From Enoplolaimus lenunculus (Eukaryota; Nematoda; Enoplea; Enoplida; Thoracostomopsidae), in the NCBI GenBank assembly GCA_030248215.1, contig JASANG010003724.1, forward strand, positions 124,001 to 188,000: DNA of 64,000 bases. Direction: 5' to 3'. Positions 45,578-57,100 of the stretch are shown one piece after another. Both the position numbers and the translations under genes were made by a program. The stretch's first letter is position 1, and each line of letters begins with the position of its first letter. The notes below the pieces were generated by a model, which did not search any database, was not told the DNA's origin, and saw only the letters and a program-made list of their open reading frames with translations.

Positions 45578-45776
45578 GGCCAATGTAAAAAACAACGGCG
45601 GAACAGTATTACAAGCATATTCCTAAGCTTAAGCTTAAGCCTAAGCTTAAGCGTAAGAATGAGCATATTCCTCAGACTAAGCCTAAGCCTAAACTAAGCA
45701 AAAAATTAGTCTAAAGCTTAAGGTTACTCTTTTCTAGTCCCACAGAAACGTTCCGCTCTTGAGCTTTACATGGGCC
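45578..45776. mobile_element. TTAGGC-MITE copy (reverse orientation)
   Basis: GGCCAATGTAAAAAACAACGG and GAGCTTTACATGGGCC; interior CTAAGCTTAAGCCTAAGC. Flanks CAATCTTC and CAACCTTT match 6 of 8. Confidence 0.8.
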
Positions 45777-46854
45777 CAACCTTTTAACATAGTCACTGTG
45801 TTTGCTGTAATCTATGAACAATAAATACACTGGTGGTATAATTTCACTTTGACAAGGTTTGGTACAATGAAACAACCTGTGTAAGAATATTTAGATTTTG
45901 TTTGTAGAATGTATAACAGAATATTTTTATTTCCCTTAAAATTGTACGTTATACACTTAGCGATTCAAAGTTGCACTAAAACGTTATCTGCCACAAGAAT
46001 TTGACTACAATAATTACATAAAGTTAAGCATCTGTTTTTAAAGAAATTTTATGGTTTCAAATGGTATTTACACGATCTGAAATCGTAAAAACCACACTGT
46101 ACTTTGGAGCACCAATAATCTTTAAATTGACACTATTCACATTGACAAATTTTTGTTTACATTCTACGCAAAAAAATTTAGAAATCAACACTCTATGCAT
46201 AAAAGATGTACCTGCTCTGTAAATTTCTAACTAAGGTTCAATTAAAAAATATATGCATTACTTTTAGCGTTACAGCCACGGAAGCTATTTTACTTGAATT
46301 TCTTACAAAATGGCTTAGAAAACATTTCAAGACTAAAAGCGAAATTGTCTATAAGAGTAATTCATTGGTTGTCATAGTTACACAATTTGACCGGAACATT
46401 AGCGTTCAGCAGATGAACTTTTAACATTCTTGTAGAACTGAGCGTTTGGTCATAATGACTTTCAACATTTTCATAGTTTCATGGGTAAATTCGCAGCAGT
46501 ATATATTTCGTAGTGTTCTTTTAGCTTTATCATAATCATAATTATTGATAGGGCAACTGAAACCTTGTTTGCTGTCGACGAGAATATTAAAGCGGCACTT
46601 GAACTCGTAAAATATTGATGATTTAAAAAATATATGTATGTTTTCAATACTGAGAAACAATTCGGCCGTCCAAACCATTCAATATTCTGCGGTATGTGAC
46701 TGTTTTGGCTGATGACAGTCTAGAGTTTCTTCACGGTAAATTAGTCGGTGAAGCTCTTATTAATTGGATGAACCAGCATATATGAGACTCCAATGCGGTA
46801 GTCACACTGGAATTTTATTGTAGCAGATTTAAACTCAACTCAAATTAAGTTTAT
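45777..46854. other. Gene-free stretch with one weak exon candidate
   Basis: On the minus strand 46421-46594 could encode FKCRFNILVDSKQGFSCPIN to KRSVLQEC with a stop, after an AG at the right edge. No family resemblance; I do not claim it as a gene. Confidence 0.25.
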
Positions 46855-49230
46855 GCGTTTTGTTCACTTATAATTACTTGCCATTTCAATACTTGGAAGC
46901 CAAGAAAGGAAATGGAGGGGATGTGAGCGGTCCCCATCGCTAATTTTAACCGGTAATGCCAACACCTGGTATGACATAGCCGTGACTTAAACAATTTTAC
47001 TAAAGGAATCATCTCAGAGAGAAAAACTGGTTTTCCGCTCAAAGAGGAAAACCTAGAGATAAAACAAAAAAAGAGAAATAAAATACAAATATATTCATCT
47101 GGATTAAAAAACACGATTCTAATATAATTTGAGAGAAAAACCTGTTCATATATGTGTATTCTTATGAATTCTTGTTACGTGCCAGATGTTGTGTTTTCGT
47201 ATTCATTGATTTTCATGTAGTGATTTCATTGTGTTCTGATTATATTTTGGTATTGAGTCCTACACCGGTGTAATGGAAATATTGCATGTGCGGCAGTGTG
47301 CATAATACAAAGAGAAGTAACAGTTGTGAGCACTGCTCCCGGCGTGCTATTGTCCGACAAACTAACAACTAATCGGGCACTGGTAGCTCCTGATGAGGAA
47401 GTGCAGCGCGCAGTTAGTTGCAATCTCGTGCCGGCCGGGCAACCGGGATCGACAGAGGCCGCACAGTTTTCCTCGAAGGACAGCGTCGGGGAGCCGGAGG
47501 ATGCTCACGTTGAGAGTGCTCCAGTCGAAGAGACTGTGATTGACCCAGATCAATCAGCGACAGAAGACCAAGGAGAGCTCATGAGTAGGTTTTGCATGCG
47601 TATTATTTCAATGTTAACGAACGTGTGCCACATCCTCGAGGCTCATTGACGGAGGCGCAATTGGCTGACATTCGTCGAGCATGGACGTATGAATTCGTAA
47701 ATTTAATACGATTTCGTTTGCATTCGAATGTGTCACGCGTGGTCTACCTCGACTACATCTACGTTGTGGAACGTTGGCGCCGTAGCAGTGCGACGACATC
47801 ATCCGCTGGTTTGCAATGGAGTTGTGTGACTGTGTACTGCGGCGTATCCCGTGGCGAAGATGGGCATTCGCGCAGGCACCGCGTGCCGCGTTTTTGCCTG
47901 TTGGTCGCGCGTTATTACAACAACAACAACACGATTCAGTGCGCGACAAACGTGCCTTTAGAAAACGCGAAGCCGTCGTTGAGCAAGGCTTTGGTGACGA
48001 TGGTTACTTGGACTCGTGCGACGACTTCGAGCGTGACAACATTACGTAGATTGAGGCGCATTCAAGAGAACAAAGCGATCCGCAAGCATTGCAATTGCTT
48101 GGTGAACTAATATTCCGGACGGAAGGAATGCGTAGAGGTACGTTGGGGCAACTGACCGATGCAGATAACACTGCAATTCGTGACGCAGGATATCGTTACT
48201 ATCGCTTGTTGAGGCACGACGCATCAGGCGATCACAGATATTAGAATACACCTCTAAATCCGCATGATGACGAATTTTTGCGATTTATGCGCAATTTTGG
48301 AGACGATTTTTTTACATATGAAGAAGCAGAAGAACGACGGTTCCGAAAGTTTCGGGATAAGCGGATTGTGCAGATGGGAAAGGTCGCTGTGCGCGGAGAA
48401 CACAGCGATTCGGTTGAGTCGTTTGTCGAACCTGTACAGGTTGGAGCGACTCGAGCCGAAAAGCGTCTCGGTTCGTTTGGAACCGATCGTGGAAGCAGTT
48501 TCCAGGACTCAGACCTGCGATGTTTTAGTCGACGACGTCCGCAGGCTAAAGATGTCGCGCTATTCAGATAGCAGCGGTGGATGTAGCCCTCGACACCCAG
48601 TGTCGATAGCAAAACAAGCGTCATCACGTGATCGTAATGCAAGAGGCGATCGAGGGCCGGTTCACCAGCTTCTTGATTATGGCTCTTCGCGCCAATATCG
48701 GGCACACCGCCAGATGAACAGAGCCTAGCTGACGACCAGCGTGATCGTTGTTGTCGTGGGGAGCGTCAGCAATACCAAATTTTTGAGTACATGAGCAACG
48801 TCGCGATGACCGTGACCATCTTCCTGAACATCGCGGCAAAACCGTAAAAGGCGTATATTACAAAGGCCGTAAAGAAGCACGATCATGGACGGCGTAATTG
48901 ATCTGCAAGATCCTGATAAAGATCTGAAGTCGAAGCTTTAAGAAAGTTATACTTCTGGACTTGCAGATACTTTACATAGTTTATATATGTTATGTAATTC
49001 ACTTACAATACTTGCCATTTTAATACTTGTCATAACAGAGCTCACGTATGTTGTGTCTTCAAAATGCTGGTCGTTGTTATTGTTGCCTTTATTTCTTGCC
49101 TTATAAATGTATGCTACATTATGTGATTTTGTTATATGCTTGGCAGTGGAAGCCAAGAAATGAAATAGAGGGATGTGAGCAGTCCACGCCGCTAATTCCT
49201 AACCGTAAATGACAACACCAGTGATCTTAA
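46855..49230 (+). pseudogene. Decayed coding-like block between direct repeats (origin unclear, possibly an LTR-type fossil)
   Basis: About 115 bp at 46855-46975 (ACTTGCCATTT..., TGGAAGCCAAGAAA, GATGTGAGC) recur in the same orientation at about 48992-49215, the second copy split by an extra ~130 bp. Between them, 47.3-48.9 kb is clearly GC-richer than the surroundings and reads as coding-like sequence in several frames. It is broken, with several breaks, and old. I do not recognise the protein. The repeat-coding-repeat layout could be an LTR-type relic or a host gene copy caught between duplicated flanks. Confidence 0.4.
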
Positions 49231-50385
49231 TATACTATTATGGTATCACATTCTCAAGAAAATTGTTTGGGGTTTTTTTACGAGAAAAGAAATGTCAGGG
49301 ATTCTAAGACTTCTTAATAGCCAACACTGAAGCCCAGCCTTCAGTATCCCTGTGATGACCAAGTAAACAACCTTAACTACATAGCTAGTGAAATGATGTA
49401 GTTATGCGTGTGGCGTTTCGGCAAAAATAAGTCATGACAGTTGAACATTGCTATTACCACGTTAGCTCACTATGTTGCATTTGGAGACGAAAAAAGCTTA
49501 TTTTGTATCATGGAAAGCTTATGTGATAATTTTGAGCGCCATTAATCAGAACAACAAATTTTAGGCTATGTTTACAAGCATGCGTTTTTTATCTCGTCTT
49601 TCCATCGAATTCTCAGCCTACGAACCCGTAAGCGAACACTACCGCTGCGCCATGTAGCCCGCTGTGATAAGTCGGGTAGGCTAGGGTACGACAGTTTTTA
49701 GTTCGGAGTTCTCAGCAGCTGAAAATGAGGGACGCTCCCAGAGGTTTCGAACTCGGTCGACAGATTATCAGTCCAGCGCGCTATCCACTGAGCTACGCCG
49801 CCTTGCAATCAACTGTTAAGTTTTTTGTTTTTATGCCTTATAAGAACCTTAACATTATACACATGTATCTTGGTTCTTCCATGTTTTTACTGCTACTGCA
49901 TATGAAGGCACTACATATGCAGCAGTGATTTTACCGATGTGCAGCATCAGCATGAGGTTATTACTGGTCTCCCCAACTGCATTTGCCGTCGACTATATGT
50001 GTCGACCGTATGCTTCCAGCGAGCATTACAGGACACGGCGCTATATTGCATGTGCACATAACGGACAAGTGTGTCTTACATTCCCTTAATTTCAACAAGG
50101 TCGTCCCTTGACCGTCCCTTCTATTTTCGTCTGGATACCGTGTTCATAGCGCGGCAGTCGCGTTGAGCCTTTGCCCTATTCATTAAAGATTGCTTATTTT
50201 TTACCGCAGTCCCAGAGGAAAGTCCATTAATTTTAACGGTGTTCCGAAGAAAATATTCGCCGTAAATATTCCTAAAAATTGCGCTAATTTTAAATATCCT
50301 GTGAACCCATGCCATGTTCGCTTTGAGTCCACTTGTAGGAACATTCCTCATATAACCACAGCCGGGTGCGACCAGATACAAAAAC
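49231..50385. other. Gene-free stretch with a tRNA-like sequence
   Basis: Nothing else recognised. A CCGGAT-type fragment starts at 50389. Confidence 0.4.
49729..49802 (-). tRNA. tRNA-Ile(GAT)-like sequence, 3' half decayed (pseudogene or SINE head)
   Basis: Read on the minus strand: GGCGGCGTAGCTCAGTGGAT, then GGACTGATAATC with anticodon GAT in the right loop position, then a box B GAGTTCGAAAC. The acceptor stem 3' strand does not pair with GGCGGCG and the anticodon stem has a mismatch, so it is unlikely to be a working tRNA gene. Confidence 0.55.
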
Positions 50386-50388
50386 GCC

Positions 50389-50435
50389 GGAACCAGAGCC
50401 AGATAATCTAATATCCGGCCGGAGACGGCGCCAGA
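50389..50435. repeat. CCGGAT-type fragment
   Basis: GCCGGAACCAGAGCC and ATATCCGGCCGGAGACGG. Confidence 0.35.
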
Positions 50436-50794
50436 TACTTAATTGAAATCATCCAAAGGCTTTACGTAACAAAGTTTAACATCTCACGCCGATGAATTTT
50501 TAACATCTTAATAACAACTCTATTCCACTATTATGCCACTGTTCTATGTTTTTGTAGCGTTGCTTTTAGTTGCAATATTTGTTTGGACCAGGTTTGTTTT
50601 AAGCGCATCCATGTTTTCCTAAGGTTGCCTTTCGTATTTTCGGCAAGGAAAGACCCAGCTTGCTCAGTTTTGAACATTTCACAGGCTTGAATTTCTGACT
50701 TGAATTAAAAACAATGTTTTTTGTCTTCCGGTTCCTGTCAACTCCTGCACTTCGGGACCTAAAAAGATGTGTTTGGGTTCGACAGTATCAATAT

Positions 50795-52008
50795 CTAGTT
50801 TTTGCTAGTCCCAAAGCGCCTTATTGGCGTCAGGGTGATTTTCTCAGCATGCAAAAATTTCATTTCGATTTGGGAACCATCTTCATTAATTTCCAGTACG
50901 CGACCATAGTAATAAGTGCGCGGACTTTCCTTGAATACCGCGTAATAATACAGTCCAATCTTTGTTGCATTTATTGTTTGCGGCGTCTGAGAGGCAACTT
51001 GATCTTTTTGAAGCGAAATCATAACGCTCAATTTTAGTGTTTCGACGTTTGTGTTGTCCACATCAGACTCATCAGAATCGTTGGAGTTAACGTCGCAATA
51101 AGTCTCATCGGATCCCGAGTTGTTAGATAATGTCGACGTCGTTCGAAGGCGCTTTGATGCAAACTTTGTGTTTTTTCTTTGTGTTAGTTTCTGCTGTGCT
51201 AATACTTCTTGACGGAACTCTTCGTTTGTCATGAGCGCTGCATGCGTCGAGATCCGATGACGTTTCTGCGCAGTCGTATCAGTTGTCCCAGTTTCAAACG
51301 GTGTCTCACTTTGTATCGCATACTGTTTGGTGCGTTTTTTGTAGCGCTGCTATAATAGCAAATTGCGTGTTCGGAATTGTTATGGAAGAAACGGCGCCAC
51401 TTGCTTGACGTGAAAGTGATCCAGCAGTTGGCGAAATAGGTTCAGATTGCGCTGGCATTAAAGTGCGATATACACTTGTTGATATCGAGGATTTCCGTTC
51501 TTGTTAGTTGGTTGACATACGTCCACCCATTTATTATACTTGTGTAATTTGTTGCTGTCGAGTCTGGAAACGTATTTTGTTTCGTCCACCGGAAAAACGC
51601 CAGTTGCTGTGAAACCTGCTCTTATGTTTCTCTCGCTCAGACCTTTTTTTCCAAATTGAGCAAAGCAGGTTAACAAAATCAGCTTTGCGCAACGGCGATC
51701 GTGCACTTTCCTGCTGACTCGCTTGGTCAATGCACGCTCACAATAGTTTTTCAACGAAGCGAAGCACGCGTAGTCGATAGGTTGCAGCACGCCGGCACAG
51801 TGCTGCGGAAGTTTCATTACGTATTGCAGTACCGTCCTTTGTAATCAGTTCAATTGTTTCAAGGGAGGTATGCGTCATTCTGTAATTCACATTATTTTAA
51901 AACCACTCGGTCGCAGTGTTTCAGCCAGTGCTGCCGCAACATGTAAATGGCTTGCTGCAGCGAAAAATCGGTGTAAAACTTGAGTTTGGGGACATAAATA
52001 CGAGGCAT
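50795..52008 (-). mobile_element. Deleted pogo/Tigger/jerky-type DNA transposon
   Basis: The minus strand starts MPRIYVPKLKFYTDFSLQQA (ATG at 52008), the usual MPR-x-Y start of pogo-type transposases, and soon jumps to the C-terminal part of the DDE domain: KLPQHCAGVLQPIDYACF, SLKNYCERAL, NIRAGFTATGVFPVDE (51817-51461). A last frame (51232-50798) has a Ser/Asp-rich linker and YYYAVFKESPRTYYYGRVLE. Most of the DNA-binding and catalytic core is missing and the parts are in different frames, so it is an inactive deletion copy. Terminal inverted repeats and a TA duplication were not found. Confidence 0.75.
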
Positions 52009-52009
52009 A

Positions 52010-53861
52010 ATTGCTATATCTACCTTTTAGAATGATCAGTAGTTCTCAAAAGGTAGTACGAATATACAATATTTTGTTCTAAAACGAAAAAAGCTACATT
52101 ATTTAGTCGCTGGAGCAAGGAAAAATCGACATGGGGAAAATTTATATCGCGATTTTTGTACGCCCCAAACAGTGTTGATTTTCGGGGTAAAAATATCACA
52201 TTAAAACTCGTTACTTTCTGATATTAGCAAAAACTGCGCTCGTGGTGAAATTTGCGTCTCATACTGACTCATAACTTCGATTGATGCGTCAAAACTTTCA
52301 AGGTGGTTAAAACTTGTTTTGTGTGAAATGTAACCGATGTCGCTTTGAAATGCATTTTTAATAAACTTAGTCTCTCTGTAAGTCAATTTGCTTTTGCAAA
52401 CTGCCAACTGAATAATGTAAGCTCTAAACACAATTGAATTTGGTTTTAATCATTCAAACGTCACAAAACGATGTGATTTTTTAATACCTTTAAATGATGC
52501 TGATATTTTTTACCACGATGTACGTACAGGTATATATAAGTGAACCAGCTCCGTGGCAATCGGCAGAAATACAACTGATTGTTTCAAATTTTTGAAAATT
52601 TAAAAAATGTCCGGGAAGTTAAAATACCGCAGCCGGATGTCGGTTTTTTGCCGGACCCTGACCCTGATATCCGGTCGCACCATGAACCAGGGTGCAAAGT
52701 GGAACTGGATTATACTGGAATCGGAATCGGAACAGCAAATTTATACATCATTTGTAATCGAAACTGGAACTAGAAATTTGGTGATTGTACGGATAATTTG
52801 TATTGACAAATATAATGTTGACTTAGGGTGTCTGTTGGCTGACGACGATTTTCACAAAGGTCGGATGAGCAAATTGGCCATGATTTTTGGTTCTTTAAAG
52901 ATAAAATACAATGAATTATTGATAAGTTAACTCATCGAAAGCAAATTAATAGATAAATAATACAGAATTGGAATTCCGGTTGCCCCAACACTGAACCACA
53001 GATAAACAAACTCTACATTCGTTGCCAATTGCAAATAGGAATATTCGAAAAACGCGCTGTTTGGCGAAGACCTACACGACCAACGTGGCCGGCTACATAT
53101 TTATGCCGGTTTTTCTTCACTTAACACGCCCATTTTTGCCGCAATCCGGAACGTCACACAACCGCTTCGTATGTATCAGCGTCATTGTTTGACAGATCGA
53201 AGCTAGACTTGTACGTAATTAGAACCCGAAATCTTAAAACAATCGCTCATATGAAAAACAATATATACAGTAATCCATTCAAATGAAGCAATGGATTTTG
53301 CATATTATCAAAAATCTAAAAAGTAAAACGTCTCAACACCTTATGCGAAAAATGAATAATTCGTGTTGACAACAGTTGTTAGTTACTAAGCCTAGCCCTA
53401 AACCTTGAGCTAATGTATCCCGCAAAAGTCCTTGTGCTGTGAAACAGTCTATAATTTATTAGCAGCTGATATGAGGCCTATGAATTATAAATGCTTTTTA
53501 TTCAGTTATGAACAGATGAGGCAGCCATCTACTTTGTGTGAACAAATTTTCCTCGATTCCAAAAATAAGCCAAGATATTTGGATGGCACAGGTTTCGACA
53601 TAAGTGTTCCAATTTCACCGTTTGAGACTGCTGCTTTGACATGCATCTGAATTGAAATATTTGCTGGTTTTGGAAAATAACAAAAAAACAGTAAATAAGG
53701 GTACTTCTGCAAACTTGTTAAATTTTATGTTCGGTATTTTAGCGTGGTTTCGATTGGATTATATTTATATCTATCTATTCTTATGCATCTGATAATTGTT
53801 ATGTTTGTCACGTAGCAGTTTATGTTAGAGTTTTGGAAGTTGTCGGTTCAGTGCATTTGGT
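52010..53861. other. Interval upstream of the JIP3/4 gene
   Basis: Contains a CCGGAT-type repeat (52605-52700). A 53460-53650 plus-strand frame (AADMRPMNYKCFLFSYEQMR, KNKPRYLDGTGF) follows an AG and looks mildly coding-like but is unrecognised. The last part should be promoter and 5' UTR of the JIP3/4 gene. Confidence 0.4.
52605..52700. repeat. CCGGAT-type repeat
   Basis: GTCCGGGAAGTTAAAATACC, AGCCGGATGTCGG, GATATCCGGTCGCACC, then CAGGGTGCAAAG. CAGGGTGCAACCGG-like ends are common in hAT transposons. Confidence 0.6.
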
Positions 53862-54116
53862 ATGAAATATTTATCAGCGAGTCAAAATAATCAACTGCGG
53901 CCTGGATTTAGCATGTCAGATTCCGCGTTGAGCAACAGTACATCTTCTGCAACAAGCGGTGATTTGGTATACTGTCACAATGGTAATTCTGCATCTGTTA
54001 GAGCAGCAACGGAAACCGGTCGACCAGTTGTCAGCGAAAAAGTACAACAGATGGCATCGGATATTTATCGAGAGTTTGAAACTATCATTCGGCGTTATGA
54101 CGAGTATGCAGTTAAG
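53862..54116 (+). CDS. unc-16: JIP3/4 exon 1 (RH1 start)
   Basis: ATG at 53862; a second ATG at 53913 (MSDSALSNS) is also possible. Ends DEYAVK at donor GTTCGT. Confidence 0.85.
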
Positions 54117-57100
54117 GTTCGTGATTGCGCTTGTTTTGTTATTTCCATTTTACGAGTAAGCATATGCCATTCTGGCCATTTTTTACAGCTGTTAAGTAAT
54201 ACAGATATTAATTTGTGTAATAACATCAGGGTCCTTGTCGGATTTTATTTTACCGTCGAATAATTTACAAGTAAAAGGTATGTGTGACCATTGGTTGATA
54301 TTGTTTGTTTTCAAGGAGCTAATGCCTCTTGTTGTCTCTGTGTTGGACGCCCTGGACATGACCTTTCTGGAGAAAGAGGAGCGAGAAGTCGAATTGGAAT
54401 TGCTTCGAGAAGATAACGAGCAACTGTCTTTTCAACATGATCGAGAGAAAGAATTGAGACGCAGCACCGAACAGGTTTGTGAGAAAATTCTCACTTGCAC
54501 GCCTGGAACTTGCAATATATAGTTTTTTTGCAGAAATATAAACCATATACTCTTGGGGTGGAACCGGCTATCCGGATCCGGTATTTTAACTTTCCGGATG
54601 TTTTTAAACTTCAATATTGAATAAATTATTTGTGTTTGTGCCAAATTGCCAACTACCATGGAATTGATTGACTTGCTTTTACATATATTTTCTGCCACAC
54701 ATGTAATGTAAATGCTTCAATGGTGTGACAGAAAAAATATGTAAGAGTCAGGCAGTCCGATGGTACTTATCATAAATACGAATGATGGTATAAATTTTTT
54801 GAAGTTTTTTAAAAATAATATTTGGTAAGTTAAAATACCGGAGCTGGATGTCGCTGTTTTGCCAAAGCCGGAGCCGGATATCCGGTTGCACCCTGATATA
54901 TATGATAACTTTTACAGTATGCATTGTTATGGTATAAACTTTCTGCTAATGAAACTTTTATTTCCAGATAAAGCTCAATTTTACAGTTTTATTTTTCGTC
55001 ATCGCATAGTATATTCTTAGCTTTTTCAGAGAAGTCTAGAAATGGTCGATCATTTTGAGGAAAAATTACGACTGCTGGAAGGAAGCAATAAAGATTTTGA
55101 ATCAAGCCTTCGAATGCAAAAGTTAAAGTGCAAAAATGCTTGTGATCATGGTAAGAGATTCTCATTTCAGCCAACGTTTCGAGTTAATAGTTTTGTCTGG
55201 TTACTATTGTGTGTGTGTAAGGTATGCGTATTAAAATATTTTCATGCTGGAATTTTGTAAATGTTGGTTATACGTACGCAGTTTGTACCGAAAACTGCCA
55301 AACAGTTTGAATCTAAAAGGTTGGAATGCTTATTTCAATACCGTTCCCACAATATGTTCAGTTACTCCAAGAGGTTTATAAAGCAACAGCTGCGTGTTGT
55401 TTGTACTGATATCAACAATCCTTAAAAGATTTGCACATAATGTGTACTTTTGTTTAGCTCTCCGTGTTGAAGAACGAGAAACAGAGCTTCATCTTGAATA
55501 CGCGAAGCTACATGAGCGTTATAATGAAGTAGGTAGTTAAATGTCGGCATTTGTTGCAAAGTAACTATGTTAACAAAACAATGAAAACGTATAGTTTGGA
55601 AAACAAGAGCTTCTTCTTTGTTTATTTTTCCTGGTTATTCTTTAAGTAGCATCCTTTAATTTGGTTATGCTGAAGTTGCTTTAAGATTCGCAAGCCTATA
55701 CATTTAGTATTGAGATCTGTTCGGGTTTGCTTTATATTTTATTGTGCTAAAATAACATGTTTGAGAGGTTTTAGCTGCTCAAAAAGCACATGGATTATAT
55801 GGAGCGAATGAAGTTTGTTACTGGTGGCGAAAGCCCTGATATGGTTCAAGCTGATCGTTCCAACAAAACCAGGTGATAATTTGTTTGCAATCTCTTGAGA
55901 GCGTTTAGCAATAGTTGCTAGAGTAGGAGTTGTTAGCACTGTTTGTACTTGAGCCAGCTGCCTTAGCTTCTTTCACATCTTACAAAGCTGCAACGTAAGT
56001 AAACTCTAACTATACTTTAACGAATAAACGATTAAGCTGTAAAGTGGATCAATAAGAGGGACATTTGTAGAATATATATTAGTCAAATTACCCATACTTA
56101 ATTGCAAATTTCGGTTTTTAAACTAGTTATTATGGCGTAAGATCAGTAGGAGAGGCGATCTTAAAAGAATTCGAGCTTATTACGCGCAATTTAATTGAAA
56201 TTAAAACAGGAACTGCGGATCTGTCATGTGTTTTAATCATAATATTTAGTCCTACTGACTCTGGAACGACTGATATGACTGATGCATCAATTGGCAATAA
56301 AGAAAAGATCACTGATGTTGCGAGTTTAAAAGAGATCGATAGTCGATTTGGATTTTCTGAGTTACTAGGTTTGTTATAACTTTTTACCAAAATGTTTAAG
56401 ATGGGAATACTTCTGATTGATGGAGTTTTGCGCTGACTGGTGAAAAATTAAATATTGTCAGTTCAACACTTTCAGCATTACTTCAAAATAATTATGTCGG
56501 GGGTAATTTTGTTAATTTAATTTTCTATGAATAATTTTGCGTGTACCTTTTTTAGAATGGACTGATGAATTTAGTCCGAGACAGGCAGCACTTGATCCGT
56601 TCGATGATGCTGGTGCCAAAACACAAAGGTCTAGCGTGAGGTGCGTCACATATTGTATCTCTAATATGCTATATAACAGTTTTTTGCAATTTTGCATTGC
56701 ACAAAATTTATTATTGTGTGCTGCCTTTTGTCTCTTCCCTGCCCCACTTTTCAATGTCGATCTCACATTCAATACACATTTACCTTATCAGGAATTTGGA
56801 ACATAAACGGAGCACGTGTGGTAGGCTGGGTCGGTTCTTTCTTATACAGAGTGTACAAGTTATATGCTAGGGTCTATAAGAGTATCGTCCATTCTTTCGT
56901 AAACCCAAAGTGTGTGATTGAGAAAACTATGACACTTTCCCATCTACACCCGTCAAATGATTAATGCAATTTCCACAATATCATGCGTATACCAGATGAC
57001 TTTTGAGGAGGTAGTGTGCAGCACACTGAAGCCAAAAAAGCTTCAGTGCGCTGCGCACTACTCACTCAAAAATCACCTAGTGTACGCATGATATTGTGGA

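Noticed and set aside
49729-49802. Working tRNA-Ile gene
   Set aside because: Acceptor stem does not pair and the T arm is damaged.
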